Below, piece by piece: positions 1 to 8,852 of a stretch of DNA of 64,000 nt. Every line of letters starts with the position of its first letter. Position 1 is the first letter of the stretch. The position numbers were made by a program, and so were the translations under genes. The stretch is from 40-80 sp040394775 (GTDB taxonomy: Bacteria; Bacteroidota; Bacteroidia; Flavobacteriales_D; Crocinitomicaceae): NCBI GenBank assembly GCA_040394775.1, contig JBEBRN010000008.1, positions 1-64,000 on the forward strand, written 5' to 3'. Below the pieces are notes generated by a model that had not been told where the DNA came from, did no database searches, and was given only the letters and a program-made list of their open reading frames with translations.

Positions 1-52
1 TAAACTTCAAATACTTCAAAGAACTTTTTTAAACTTTAATGGGACAGTAATG

Positions 53-70
53 TAATAATAATAATAATAA
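53..70. repeat. (TAA)6 microsatellite upstream of the first gene
   Basis: Six perfect TAA units lie about 25 bases upstream of the first start codon. Nothing else is recognisable in the first 94 bases, which hold no complete gene. A trinucleotide tract here could change promoter spacing if it slips, but that is only a possibility. Confidence 0.8.
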
Positions 71-94
71 ATCTAACAGCTATAATAAATAAGA

Positions 95-514
95 ATGAGA
101 GATACAATGTTAATACTTCACTTCCTTGGTTTAGCTATGGGAGTAGGCACAAGTTTCGCACACGCATTTTTAGGCAAAACAATATCGAAATTGGAACAGA
201 ATGAAGCTGCGGAATTTCGACTTAAAATCATCGGCTTAAGTCAGATGGGAACCATTGGGACGATACTGTTACTTGTTTCTGGAATTTATCTCATTGTTCC
301 CTATTGGTCAGCAATAATGTCATTTCCACTCTTGATTTTAAAATTGGTTTTATTCGTCCTACTTCTCGTTTTAATTTGGTTAATCAATCAAGGAGCTAAA
401 AAGAATTTAAAAAATCATTCAGAAGATAAATTAAAACGAATAGAATTAATGGGCAAATTCGCTATGATAATAGGAATTACAATCGTTATTCTTGCAGTCA
501 GTATTTTTCATTAA
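95..514 (+). CDS. small four-helix membrane protein of unknown function
   Basis: I do not recognise the family with certainty. The 139-residue product has four predicted membrane segments at about residues 5-25, 52-70, 76-98 and 118-136, joined by short charged loops, with a Lys/Asn-rich loop between the last two. The layout resembles small DUF2269- or CopD-like integral membrane proteins, but no metal-binding motif can be seen. ATG is the first in-frame start; the Met at residue 5 is an alternative. No neighbour suggests a role, and it appears to be transcribed alone. Confidence 0.55.
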   Translation: MRDTMLILHFLGLAMGVGTSFAHAFLGKTISKLEQNEAAEFRLKIIGLSQMGTIGTILLLVSGIYLIVPYWSAIMSFPLLILKLVLFVLLLVLIWLINQGAKKNLKNHSEDKLKRIELMGKFAMIIGITIVILAVSIFH

Positions 515-700
515 TTAGTTAAAAATTAAAAACGCCAATACATGACAAATTATTAGAAATGTAAAAATATCCATACGTTCTTAAGACGATATCAATTTAC
601 GAGCTTATGGAATTACATTTTTTAAAATAAAAGTGTACTTTCGGAAATAGAAAGAGTTGAAAGAAATCAAGTGACATATTTATCCAATTCAAAATACACC

Positions 701-1366
701 ATGAAAAACCTCTTAATTTACCTATTTCTTATTATCCCAATTGCCTATAGCTGCTCCTATCAGAAAAAAAAGGTAAAGGAACAAGTACAAGATGTCATTT
801 CTAGTTTAGATGAAAACTTTACTTCTATTAATGATAGCACTTGGCGTTATACCGAAATCAATAATGACTCGTTAAAAATTGATATCACCAATTATAATAA
901 TGAAAACTTCTCGATCTTAGTTGATTTTAAGGGTCAATCTCAAGACTATGATTTGAAGGAATTAGGCATTCCCTTCAAAGCGCCCGAACTTAGCTGGGTA
1001 AATAGTGATTTTGTATGCATTACTACATGGTGGTCAGCTCCTTTTGGAAGATATTTATTTGTTCCGCTGAAACAGCTCGATAAGCACGTTTATATTAATA
1101 AAGACATTCAATATGCGGATAGCATTAATAACAATGTCCTGTATATTGACACAGTGATAAATAACCAAAAAGTGGAGCTTGTTGTCGAGAATTTAAAAAC
1201 TAGACGTACCCAAAAGTTTTCTTTTAATAGTATGAAAGAGGTAGATAATTATCCTTATTATGACAGTTTGAAAATGGATAAAGACGCACTTTCTATTTGG
1301 ATTGGTTTGCGTGAAATGGATTTTGATATCAGTGAAATGAATAGTAAGACTAAGAAAAAACGGTAA
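701..1366 (+). CDS. predicted lipoprotein of unknown function
   Basis: The reading frame can be extended to a GTG at 671. The ATG at 701 is preferred because it begins directly with a lipoprotein signal peptide: a short basic N-terminus, a hydrophobic stretch and Cys18 in the context AYSC. The mature 200-residue part is hydrophilic, rich in Asp, Asn and Lys, and ends in a very basic tail (KTKKKR). No domain was recognised. It is probably anchored in the inner or outer membrane facing the periplasm. It stands alone and converges with the mevalonate operon. Confidence 0.6.
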   Translation: MKNLLIYLFLIIPIAYSCSYQKKKVKEQVQDVISSLDENFTSINDSTWRYTEINNDSLKIDITNYNNENFSILVDFKGQSQDYDLKELGIPFKAPELSWVNSDFVCITTWWSAPFGRYLFVPLKQLDKHVYINKDIQYADSINNNVLYIDTVINNQKVELVVENLKTRRTQKFSFNSMKEVDNYPYYDSLKMDKDALSIWIGLREMDFDISEMNSKTKKKR

Positions 1367-1441
1367 GTGTTCATGAAATATCCTTTGCGAACTTTGCGGT
1401 TAAAAAATACACTCGGAACTAAATTTAAACTAGATAAAACC

Positions 1442-2380
1442 CTAACTCCCCAACACCGAAATCCCTTCTTTAAACGTATTGCAATGCGCATTCACAATAT
1501 CACTTAACGATTTGGAATAGCCACCGCCCATACTCACTTGAACAGGTAAATCGTATCGTTTGCAATAATCGAATACCATTCTATCACGTTGTCGGCAATC
1601 TTCTAAGGTAAGTTTCAATTTCCCCATTTTATCGCTTTCCAGTACATCCACACCCGATTGGTAAAAGACAAATTCCGGTTGAACGGTTTCAAATAAAGTG
1701 CTCAATTTATCCTCCAAAATAGTCAGATAGTCTTTTCCGAGAATTCCATCGACCAAGCCGACATCTAAATCGGAGATTTCTTTCTCAAACGGAAAGTTAT
1801 TTTGTCCGTGCATCGAGAAAGTGAAAACACGGTCGTCGTTTTGAAAAATATTAGCGGTGCCGTTTCCTTGGTGAACATCTAAATCGATTATTAACACTTT
1901 TTTGAATCCTTGCTGACGAACTAAATAGCCTGCTGCAATCGCTTGATCGTTGAGTAAACAAAAACCTTCGCCCCAATCAAATCCTGCGTGATGCGTTCCG
2001 CCCGCAATGTTGAAACCTATTCCGTTCTCTAAGGCAACTAAAGCCGCTCTAATTGTTCCATCGGCGATGCGTAATTCACGTTCGATTAATTGGTCGGAAA
2101 GTGGAAAACCAATGCGTCTTATTTCTTTTTTATCCAAAGACAAATCGAAAAGACGGCGCATATAATCTTCGTCGTGAATGTCTGTCAGGAATTTTTTGTC
2201 GATAATTTCGGCGGTAAAGAAATCGTCTTCCGTTACAACACCTTCTAACAGCAATTGTTCCGGAAGCAATTCGTATTTTATCATCGGGAAACGATGTCCT
2301 TCTGGTAACGGATGCTTAAATATCGGATGAAAAGCAATAAAAGGAAGATTGGATGTTGGCATAGTATTGAGTTTTTCCAA
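1442..2380 (-). CDS. histone deacetylase family (class IV-like) zinc amidohydrolase
   Basis: A 312-residue arginase/deacetylase-fold protein. Visible catalytic features are the tandem His130-His131 in GGTHHAGF, the zinc ligands Asp168 and His170 in DLDVH, Asp245 in QSGVD, and the transition-state Tyr288 in GGGYS. The set is complete, so an active deacetylase is likely. Bacterial members act on acetyl-lysine, acetylpolyamines or small amides; the substrate here is unknown. It is the last gene of the mevalonate operon, 14 bases after mevalonate kinase, so it is probably co-transcribed. The start could also be Met7, which would leave all motifs intact. Confidence 0.85.
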   Translation of the reverse strand: MEKLNTMPTSNLPFIAFHPIFKHPLPEGHRFPMIKYELLPEQLLLEGVVTEDDFFTAEIIDKKFLTDIHDEDYMRRLFDLSLDKKEIRRIGFPLSDQLIERELRIADGTIRAALVALENGIGFNIAGGTHHAGFDWGEGFCLLNDQAIAAGYLVRQQGFKKVLIIDLDVHQGNGTANIFQNDDRVFTFSMHGQNNFPFEKEISDLDVGLVDGILGKDYLTILEDKLSTLFETVQPEFVFYQSGVDVLESDKMGKLKLTLEDCRQRDRMVFDYCKRYDLPVQVSMGGGYSKSLSDIVNAHCNTFKEGISVLGS

Positions 2381-2394
2381 TCAATATTGTTTTA

Positions 2395-3333
2395 TCAATA
2401 AATATAAATGGGTTCTAACGTGTAATCTTTGAGTGCTTCTTGTGTCTTTTCCCAGTTTTGGGTAAATCCTAACATAAAACCACCACCGCCAGCGCCACAA
2501 AGTTTTAACAAGTAATCGCCATTATCCAGTCCAGACTTCACTTCTTTACGCAATTCCGCAGGAAAAAACTCACTCATTTCGTCCAATTGAAATTGGCTTA
2601 TTTGATGCAACGAACCGTAAAAATCATCAATCTTATTCTGTAAAAAATTATCAATGGCTTGGTTATTTCCTTGCTTTACGTAATTATCAAATTTGGTTTT
2701 AAAAGCTTCCACTTCGTACATTTCATTGAAACGCGTCACCAATGCTGCAGTCGTTCTAGAACATTTGGTATCTAACAAAAACACCACATTTTTACCGTCC
2801 ACTAATGCTTTAGGTAATTCAGCGGTCACAATTTCTTGTGCATTTTTATATAAAACAGGTTCGTTTAAAATGATGCTCAACGGATCTAATCCAGAGCTAA
2901 CACCATGAAAATGAGACTCTAATTCCCCCAAATTACCTTTTAATTCTTGTAATTTATGAAGTGTCTGATATTTTAATTCGTCTTTGACGTTTTTGGCTTT
3001 TTTCAAGTATCGCAGTACAATCGCAGCCACAATAGCACCTGAACTTCCCAATCCGTATCCTTGAGGAATATTACTTCGAAAAAATAATCCTTCTCCCAAT
3101 TCCTGCTCAAATTGTTGTACTTCTAAAACAAATTGCTCGTTGGAATGATTCTTTACAAACTCACAGAATTTCTTCAGAAACTCATTCGATTGCATGGCAT
3201 CTTTCTTGCCTTTTGCGCCATTATAAAACTCGAAATGACCGTGATATTTGTCACACGGAATGACCAATGCCATACCTTGATGTAGCACAGCGTATTCGCC
3301 AAAAAGTAATATTTTCGAGTTGATTTGTTCCAT
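2395..3333 (-). CDS. mvk: mevalonate kinase (GHMP kinase)
   Basis: Phosphorylates mevalonate with ATP in the cytoplasm. The 312-residue protein has the GHMP phosphate-binding loop (PQGYGLGSSGA, residues 90-100), the SSGLDP segment with putative catalytic Asp150, and the C-terminal glycine motif GAGGGGF. The N-terminus KILLFGEYAVL is the usual mevalonate kinase opening. It lies one base from the decarboxylase gene in an operon holding the other mevalonate steps, which supports the substrate call. Another GHMP kinase activity, such as phosphomevalonate kinase, cannot be fully excluded from sequence alone. Confidence 0.85.
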   Translation of the reverse strand: MEQINSKILLFGEYAVLHQGMALVIPCDKYHGHFEFYNGAKGKKDAMQSNEFLKKFCEFVKNHSNEQFVLEVQQFEQELGEGLFFRSNIPQGYGLGSSGAIVAAIVLRYLKKAKNVKDELKYQTLHKLQELKGNLGELESHFHGVSSGLDPLSIILNEPVLYKNAQEIVTAELPKALVDGKNVVFLLDTKCSRTTAALVTRFNEMYEVEAFKTKFDNYVKQGNNQAIDNFLQNKIDDFYGSLHQISQFQLDEMSEFFPAELRKEVKSGLDNGDYLLKLCGAGGGGFMLGFTQNWEKTQEALKDYTLEPIYIY

Positions 3334-4338
3334 TTAGCTTAGAATCGTTCCTCCAGTACCAATTTGATCGTAAATAACAGCCTTCAACTCAGAATTGATA
3401 TCTTCAATGAGCATCTGAACATCTTTTTCAATCGTTGATGGATACAGTAAATGAACGTTAGGACCAGCGTCTAGCGTAAAACAAATCGGTAATCGTGTAT
3501 CTTTTCTAAACTGCATAACTTGTTCTATCACTTTTACTGTCCCCGGTTTGATGAGTAAATAATAATCATTGGAGGTCATCATCATTGCATGCAAAGATAA
3601 AGCTTCTCGTTCGACTATCGAAATAAACTTATCAAAATCTCCACTTTGTAAAGTTGAAAACATTTCTAAACAGTTCGTATTCGCCTGTTTAAATCGGGCT
3701 TCGGCAAACGGATGTCCTTCCATTAAGCCATGTCCAACGCTACTCGAAACTTTTTTAGGCGCATCTTCCACAATCAGAATAGCATCACGCATGGTTTTAA
3801 AATTATCGTGAATAGCGGTAACTGGCGTAGCAAATTCATCACTTGTCCCGTTGATTTCGGCTAAATGTCCCCAAGAAGCATACGGTCCAAAGAACGAACG
3901 GCACGCACTTCCACTTCCTAAACGTGCCAAACGACTCGCATTTTGATCGAAATTGGCTTCATTTCCACTAGCATTCAAAAATGCAGCAGCAATAGCGGCA
4001 AAGGCAGAAGCGGACGAAGCAATTCCAGTAGAATGTGGAAAACTATTGTGCGATTCAGCGCGAATGGCGTAGTTTTTCAACACGTCATAAAATTCGGGTT
4101 GTTGAGTCAAATAGTTTAAAATACGGTCTCTAAAACTATCTTTCGGAGCGCCTTCAAAAAAGTAGTCAAATTCGATTTCGTTGTTTTTTTTCTCCGATAA
4201 TTCGAGATTCAATTCAGTAAACGCATTGCTCAAGGTCATACTCAACGACGCATTGCAAGGTAACTGATTTCCGTGTTTCCCCCAGTATTTCACGAGGGCA
4301 ATATTGGAAGGATATTTGACTTTAATGAATGGATTCAT
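3334..4338 (-). CDS. mvaD: diphosphomevalonate decarboxylase
   Basis: Catalyses the ATP-dependent decarboxylation of 5-diphosphomevalonate to isopentenyl diphosphate. The 334-residue protein carries the decarboxylase signatures: SNIALVKYWGK at residues 11-21, the ATP loop GIASSASAF (105-113), GSGSACRS (141-148) and DAGPNVH near the C-terminus, which holds the catalytic Asp. These motifs separate it from the kinases on either side. Its start overlaps the end of the upstream GHMP kinase by 17 bases, so the two are translationally coupled. Confidence 0.92.
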   Translation of the reverse strand: MNPFIKVKYPSNIALVKYWGKHGNQLPCNASLSMTLSNAFTELNLELSEKKNNEIEFDYFFEGAPKDSFRDRILNYLTQQPEFYDVLKNYAIRAESHNSFPHSTGIASSASAFAAIAAAFLNASGNEANFDQNASRLARLGSGSACRSFFGPYASWGHLAEINGTSDEFATPVTAIHDNFKTMRDAILIVEDAPKKVSSSVGHGLMEGHPFAEARFKQANTNCLEMFSTLQSGDFDKFISIVEREALSLHAMMMTSNDYYLLIKPGTVKVIEQVMQFRKDTRLPICFTLDAGPNVHLLYPSTIEKDVQMLIEDINSELKAVIYDQIGTGGTILS

Positions 4339-5233
4339 GGATTAATTCGTTATAGGTAAATACCGGTTGATTTATTTTAGTTTGAAAATAGTTCTTTGCT
4401 TCTGACAAATCTCTAAAAGTCGCCATGACAAAGTCTCCACCCCAAGCGCCAAGCGATTTGATGGAATATGGATAATCGTCAAAAAGTAATTGTTTCACCG
4501 GAGCAACATTTAAAATAGAAGAAAGTAACGTTTCACTTTCATTCATCAGTTGTTCCCATTGTTCCATCGTTTGACACGAAGTCGCTTGCTCAACAATAGT
4601 GTTCATTTCATCAAGTTGCTGAGTTGTCGTCGGAAGTGTACTAAATTTCGCTATTTCTGTGGCACTTTTCTGCTTTTTACCCAGATATACAAAAAGTAAA
4701 TTTTCCGTAATCGTTTTGGGTAAGTCAAGCGTTTGAATGACTTTCTCGTTAACCGTATACACAAAGGCGTTTTTTGCTGTAGCTGCAGCAATGTCGTAAC
4801 CAGAACCACCAAAACTATTTTGCAACAAGGTGTATGGATTAGCATTTGACCATTGACTTAACAACGAAATCAACGTTGAACTGGTTCCAAAGCCAAACTG
4901 GCGATTGAAATTGGTTTTAAAGGTAAAACGAAGCCCTTCGAATTGAATCGTTGGATTTTCTGCCTGAATAGCTAGCAATAATTGTTGAATTTTTTCGGCA
5001 CTTTCTAAATCGGAACATTCAATGATTTTCGCATCACTTGAAAGACGAACCTTGAGCCATTCATTGTCCAATTCAAAACTTGTCCACAAAATATCTTTCT
5101 CCTCACTCGTTTCCACTTCCATTTCCTGCCCGAAAGACAAAGGAATAGATAGACATTTCGCACCTCTCAAAACGAGGTATTCACCAAAAAGTAAAAGTTT
5201 GCCTGAAGCGGAAAAATGCGTCATTTTATTCAT
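4322..5233 (-). CDS. GYDIA-family GHMP kinase, candidate phosphomevalonate kinase
   Basis: A 303-residue GHMP-fold protein named for its GGSGYDIAAA motif (residues 142-151). The N-terminus GKLLLFGEYLVL and the loop GFGTSST (114-120) fit ATP binding, and the C-terminal AWGGDF replaces the usual GAGGGG motif. The operon has mevalonate kinase and diphosphomevalonate decarboxylase but no classical phosphomevalonate kinase, so this protein is the natural candidate for the missing step. That role is inferred from context. The start could be Met4; the gap to the HMG-CoA reductase gene is only 6 bases. Confidence 0.8.
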   Translation of the reverse strand: MNKMTHFSASGKLLLFGEYLVLRGAKCLSIPLSFGQEMEVETSEEKDILWTSFELDNEWLKVRLSSDAKIIECSDLESAEKIQQLLLAIQAENPTIQFEGLRFTFKTNFNRQFGFGTSSTLISLLSQWSNANPYTLLQNSFGGSGYDIAAATAKNAFVYTVNEKVIQTLDLPKTITENLLFVYLGKKQKSATEIAKFSTLPTTTQQLDEMNTIVEQATSCQTMEQWEQLMNESETLLSSILNVAPVKQLLFDDYPYSIKSLGAWGGDFVMATFRDLSEAKNYFQTKINQPVFTYNELIHESIH

Positions 5234-5239
5234 TCGAAA

Positions 5240-6556
5240 TTAAATCCATTTCTCTGTCAATGCACGAACTGCCGAAACAGAAACGACATGATCTTTGAAA
5301 TATTCGACCACTTCTGGATGTCTTTCTTGAGGAACATTCAATTGCTTCAAAATATTCAACAAGTGCATTTTCATATGTCCTTTTTGAATGCCGACCGTCA
5401 CCAATGATTTTACGGCAGAGAAATTATTGGCCAATCCTGCAGTTGCTGCGATGCTCATCAATTCTGTCGCCGATGGATTTCCTAAAAGCTCGGAACTCAT
5501 CTTCGCCAACGGATGTAAAGTCGTCAAACCACCGACAACGCCGACTGCAAATGGAATTTCCAATATAAATCGAAAGTGTGTATCCGTTAATTCTAATCGT
5601 GTCAACGGGCTATAATGACCGGAAAGTGATGCATACGTATGACCGCACGCTTCGACTGCTCTAAAGTCATTTCCCATCGCTAAAATCACTGAATCTACTC
5701 CATTGAAAATACCTTTGTTATGCGTCACCGCACGATATGGATCTAATTCTGCTACACGCATTCCCAATCGAAATTTACGCGCAAACTCTTTCCCCGTCAT
5801 TCCGGGAACAATATCGTCTAATTCTTCATACGTACATTCTACTGTACTTTTGACGCGGCAATTTGGCGTCAAGTTGGAAAGAATACACATGATAATTTCC
5901 AATCCGTCATCTGTGCAATCTGTTTGCTCCGCATGCCATTTTTTGAATGTTTTGGCAAATTGCTCTAAACACGAATTGATGAAATTGGCACCCATTGAAT
6001 CGACTGTTTCAAAGGTGGCGAAAAGTTGCATTAATCCAGGTTCTTTGTCGCTTAAATCACGTAATTCAATGTTGGAAATTCCACCACCGCGCTTGATCAT
6101 GTTAAAAGTCAGCTCTGAACATTCTTCGATTAAGCGATCTTTTAATTCATCAAAACGGTCGGTCAATATCTTTTTGTCATCTTGCCATAAAAAGTGAACT
6201 TGTCCCACTTTTTCGGTTCCTATGATTTCTGTTTTGAAACCACCACGCGAAAACCATATTTTGGCACTTTTTGCCGCTGCAGCGATGACTGAACTTTCCT
6301 CAATCACCATCGGAACCATATAAATTTTGCCGTCGATCAATACATTCGGGCATACACAAAATGGTAGTGGAAAATTCGTAATCGTATTCTCACTAAATTC
6401 ATCCAACAAATTTTGCGTTTTCTTATTGACATGATGAAAACTCTTGTAAATATCCTCCGCAGTTTCTTGATCTGAATGATGACCCGCAACAATTTTCAGT
6501 TTATCTTCTTTCTTTTGCTTAGAAAATCCTTGAATAATTTGATGTTCGTTTTTCAT
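5240..6556 (-). CDS. hydroxymethylglutaryl-CoA reductase, class II
   Basis: Reduces HMG-CoA to mevalonate, the committed step of the pathway. The 438-residue length and lack of a membrane anchor fit the soluble bacterial class II enzyme. Visible residues are the Glu86-Glu87 pair in MVIEESSVIAAA, TVDSMGANFIN at 184-194, Lys281 in THNKGIFNG and Asp297 in AMGNDFRA. The conserved C-terminal His is probably in GHMKMH. It lies between the IPP isomerase gene (7-base gap) and the GYDIA kinase gene. Although class II enzymes are often named degradative, the operon context says biosynthetic. NADH or NADPH preference cannot be read. Confidence 0.92.
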   Translation of the reverse strand: MKNEHQIIQGFSKQKKEDKLKIVAGHHSDQETAEDIYKSFHHVNKKTQNLLDEFSENTITNFPLPFCVCPNVLIDGKIYMVPMVIEESSVIAAAAKSAKIWFSRGGFKTEIIGTEKVGQVHFLWQDDKKILTDRFDELKDRLIEECSELTFNMIKRGGGISNIELRDLSDKEPGLMQLFATFETVDSMGANFINSCLEQFAKTFKKWHAEQTDCTDDGLEIIMCILSNLTPNCRVKSTVECTYEELDDIVPGMTGKEFARKFRLGMRVAELDPYRAVTHNKGIFNGVDSVILAMGNDFRAVEACGHTYASLSGHYSPLTRLELTDTHFRFILEIPFAVGVVGGLTTLHPLAKMSSELLGNPSATELMSIAATAGLANNFSAVKSLVTVGIQKGHMKMHLLNILKQLNVPQERHPEVVEYFKDHVVSVSAVRALTEKWI

Positions 6557-6563
6557 GTCTATT

Positions 6564-7598
6564 TTATTTTTTCTTTATGGTCAAGAAAGCGCGTGCCAAT
6601 AAGAGACCTTCAATTTGATATTCTATAAATTCATTCAATGCTTCTTGTGAAATCTGCGCACGCACCAATAATTCAGACGCTTGTCCATACATCGCATTTG
6701 CGTTCGATTTCTGAATACAGTAATAACCGTCCAAAAATGTTTTGATGCCACCGCTAATAATAACCGTTGGACATTTCACTTTATCACCTAATTCATCGAT
6801 TACTGCATTGCTTATCTCGACCATTTCTTCCGCCGTGTGACCGACATATACGAAAGGCATCATGTATTCGCTTTTTACTTTATTTCGCAACAATTCTAAC
6901 TTTGAAAAGTTCGTTCCGCCATTCGCTGCAAATTCCAAGGCCGTTAATGGCAATTGCAACAACTGCTTCATACTTTCATAGCCAAAGCCCTGTCCTACTT
7001 CTTTCACGATTGGTCTCAATCCTGTTTCTTCGATAAAACGTTGGATGGTTTCTACGGGTGAATGATCAATTCTATCGCCTTCTGGCTGCATCCATTCTTG
7101 TAAAGGATTCACATGAATAATGATGCCGTCCGCATTAACTTTTTCGATTAAGTGTTGAATTTCAGCCAGTGATTTTGATTGAATACTCTTTTCAATTTGA
7201 GCAATACCAAAATTCAAATAGTAAGGTACTTTATCGCCTAAAAAAGGACGTAAATCAAAGTCTTTCACTTTATCTGCATCTTGCAGTGCAATTCGGGAAG
7301 AACCTGCGCCCATTCCTAAACCATATTTTTGAGCAGCAATAGCTAATCGCTGATTGATTTCATTTGTTTTAGCCGTTCCACCCGTCATGCTAGAAATCCA
7401 AATTGGATAACGCATCGTCTTCTCTCCTATTTTGATAGGCCATTCTTCTCCTTCCTTTGGATGTGCCGCAATCATTGGTTCGTAGTAGAATCGGTCGTCA
7501 TAAGTCAGAATCTGAGACGATAACGCCAATTCTAAGTGACTATCTTTTCTGCTGGCGGTTTCTTGTACGGTATTTATTTTGTCTTCGCTTTTGTTCAT
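6564..7598 (-). CDS. fni: isopentenyl-diphosphate delta-isomerase, type 2 (FMN-dependent)
   Basis: Interconverts IPP and DMAPP using reduced FMN. The 344-residue protein has the type 2 motifs WISSMTGGT (residues 67-75), GMGAGSSRIAL (95-105), HVNPLQEWMQPEGDR with its substrate and Mg contacts, VKEVGQGFG, GGTNFSKLE and the flavin-phosphate motif ISGGIKT. It is first in the mevalonate operon, about 80 bases behind a TAnnTTTG motif. First position would let it be made in step with the rest of the pathway that supplies its substrate. Confidence 0.93.
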   Translation of the reverse strand: MNKSEDKINTVQETASRKDSHLELALSSQILTYDDRFYYEPMIAAHPKEGEEWPIKIGEKTMRYPIWISSMTGGTAKTNEINQRLAIAAQKYGLGMGAGSSRIALQDADKVKDFDLRPFLGDKVPYYLNFGIAQIEKSIQSKSLAEIQHLIEKVNADGIIIHVNPLQEWMQPEGDRIDHSPVETIQRFIEETGLRPIVKEVGQGFGYESMKQLLQLPLTALEFAANGGTNFSKLELLRNKVKSEYMMPFVYVGHTAEEMVEISNAVIDELGDKVKCPTVIISGGIKTFLDGYYCIQKSNANAMYGQASELLVRAQISQEALNEFIEYQIEGLLLARAFLTIKKK

Positions 7599-7676
7599 AT
7601 TTCAAAAAAGTAGAGAATAGTCAACTCACAGAACGGAATTTTGTGAATTATATTTTCTCTAAAAGTTAGCTTTCAA

Positions 7677-7684
7677 CAAAAGTA
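7677..7684 (-). promoter_or_regulatory. -7 element of the mevalonate operon promoter
   Basis: Read on the minus strand this is TACTTTTG, an exact match to the Bacteroidota -7 consensus TAnnTTTG. It lies about 80 bases upstream of fni. The -33 TTG element is not convincing; a TTTC sits 18 bases upstream. Confidence 0.45.
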
Positions 7685-7744
7685 CGTTTTATAGTGGAAT
7701 AAGAAAGTTTTAAGTGGCGTTTTGTTGGGTAGGAAGCGTAAATC

Positions 7745-7772
7745 AAAAAAGGCTGCCCAAATTGGACAGCCT
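7745..7772 (-). terminator. intrinsic terminator of the superoxide dismutase gene
   Basis: On the minus strand the arms AGGCTGTCCA and TGGGCAGCCT pair over a three-base loop with one G-U wobble, followed by six T residues. It starts 24 bases past the stop codon of the superoxide dismutase gene. The wobble favours the minus-strand transcript; the plus strand would have a C-A mismatch. Confidence 0.85.
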
Positions 7773-7795
7773 CTTCTATAATTATTAACTATCTA

Positions 7796-8395
7796 TTACT
7801 TCGCACTAGCGTATAATTCAGATACCTTATCCCAATTGACAACATTGAAGAAAGCGTTGATATATTCAGGTCTTCTGTTTTGGTAATGTAAGTAATAAGC
7901 GTGTTCCCAAACATCAATTCCTAAAATTGGAGTTCCAGTACATCCTTCTCCCATCAAAGGATTATCTTGATTCGGTGAAGAACAAACGACTAATTTTCCG
8001 TCTTGAACTGCTAACCAAGCCCAACCAGAGCCAAAACGAGTTGCTGCTGCTTTAGAGAACTCGTCTTTGAAAGCTTCAAAAGATCCAAAAGTAGAAGTTA
8101 TCGCTGCTGCTAAATCACCTTTAGGTTCACCACCTCCATTTGGAGAAAGAATTTCCCAGAATAGCGAGTGATTCCAGAAACCACCACCATTATTTCTAAC
8201 AGCAGGAATACTGTGACCTTTTACTAAAATCTCTTCGATAGTAGCATTTTCTAAGTCTGTTCCAGCAATCGCATTATTCAAATTATTGGTATAACCTTGA
8301 TGGTGTTTTGTGTAATGGATTTCCATCGTTCTTGCATCGATATGTGGCTCTAAAGCATCGTATGCATACGGTAATTTTGGCAATGTAAAACTCAT
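7796..8395 (-). CDS. superoxide dismutase, Mn/Fe family
   Basis: Dismutates superoxide to peroxide and oxygen. The 199-residue length is standard and there is no signal peptide, so it is cytoplasmic. The metal ligands are visible: His in MEIHYTKHHQGY, His in FWNHSLFW, and Asp and His in DVWEHAYYLHYQNRRPEY. The combination NNGGG before the second ligand, RFGSGWAW and SSPNQDNPLM looks more like manganese or cambialistic enzymes than strict iron enzymes, but metal choice cannot be decided here. It is monocistronic, with its own -7 element and terminator. Confidence 0.93.
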   Translation of the reverse strand: MSFTLPKLPYAYDALEPHIDARTMEIHYTKHHQGYTNNLNNAIAGTDLENATIEEILVKGHSIPAVRNNGGGFWNHSLFWEILSPNGGGEPKGDLAAAITSTFGSFEAFKDEFSKAAATRFGSGWAWLAVQDGKLVVCSSPNQDNPLMGEGCTGTPILGIDVWEHAYYLHYQNRRPEYINAFFNVVNWDKVSELYASAK

Positions 8396-8432
8396 AATAA
8401 ATAAATTTAAATGTATATATCTGTATGTTTTT

Positions 8433-8440
8433 CAAAGGTA
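8433..8440 (-). promoter_or_regulatory. -7 element of the superoxide dismutase promoter
   Basis: Read on the minus strand this is TACCTTTG, an exact TAnnTTTG match about 38 bases upstream of the start codon. No good -33 box is visible. Confidence 0.45.
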
Positions 8441-8471
8441 ATACATTTAAAACAATTTTAAAAGTGAGAGG

Positions 8472-8803
8472 TTGTAAATATTTGTGAAAACAAATAGGTT
8501 TTAATTATTTCTCTTTTACTTTTTCTCCGGGAAAAAGTAACAAAAACCTCGCCGCCCGATTTTTATTCGTTTAAAAACCTTGTAAAAGAATGACCTCGTC
8601 GGTGATTTCCTTCGTTTCTCTTCGGAACTTCCTAGAGGTGCCCATCTTTTACTACCATTTTTTGCACTCTAAAAATATGCGGCATCCTAAAAAGTCGTTG
8701 ACCTTAAAAGTTTCGATAGTTTAACAATATCGTTATCTATTAGTTTATTTAGATAGTTCATTTTCTCTACAAATAGAAGATTGTAAATATTTGTGAAAAC
8801 AAA
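8472..8803. repeat. pair of 23-base direct repeats flanking a noncoding block
   Basis: Two exact copies of a 23-mer beginning TTGTAAATATTTGTG lie at 8472-8494 and 8781-8803, 309 bases apart. The identity stops sharply on both sides. The block between them has no coding signal and contains a 10-base-arm inverted repeat near its left end. Direct repeats of this length around a noncoding block suggest an inserted or duplicated element. Confidence 0.7.
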
Positions 8804-8844
8804 ATTCTTGTCACTTCGCTAGCTGTCATTTAAGTACAAAGTCG

Positions 8845-8852
8845 TAACTTTG
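8845..8852 (+). promoter_or_regulatory. -7 element of the peptide deformylase promoter
   Basis: TAACTTTG, an exact Bacteroidota -7 match 18 bases before the ATG at 8871. It supports that ATG as the start, because the upstream in-frame TTG at 8850 would lie inside the promoter. Confidence 0.55.

Noticed and set aside
1258..1491. 77-codon minus-strand open frame next to the histone deacetylase gene
   Set aside because: It overlaps the lipoprotein gene and the end of the deacetylase gene in other frames and has no recognisable content.
5703..6197. 164-codon open frame on the plus strand within the HMG-CoA reductase gene
   Set aside because: It lies wholly antisense to a gene with all catalytic motifs, has no homology I recognise and no promoter. 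It is a shadow of the codon usage on the other strand.
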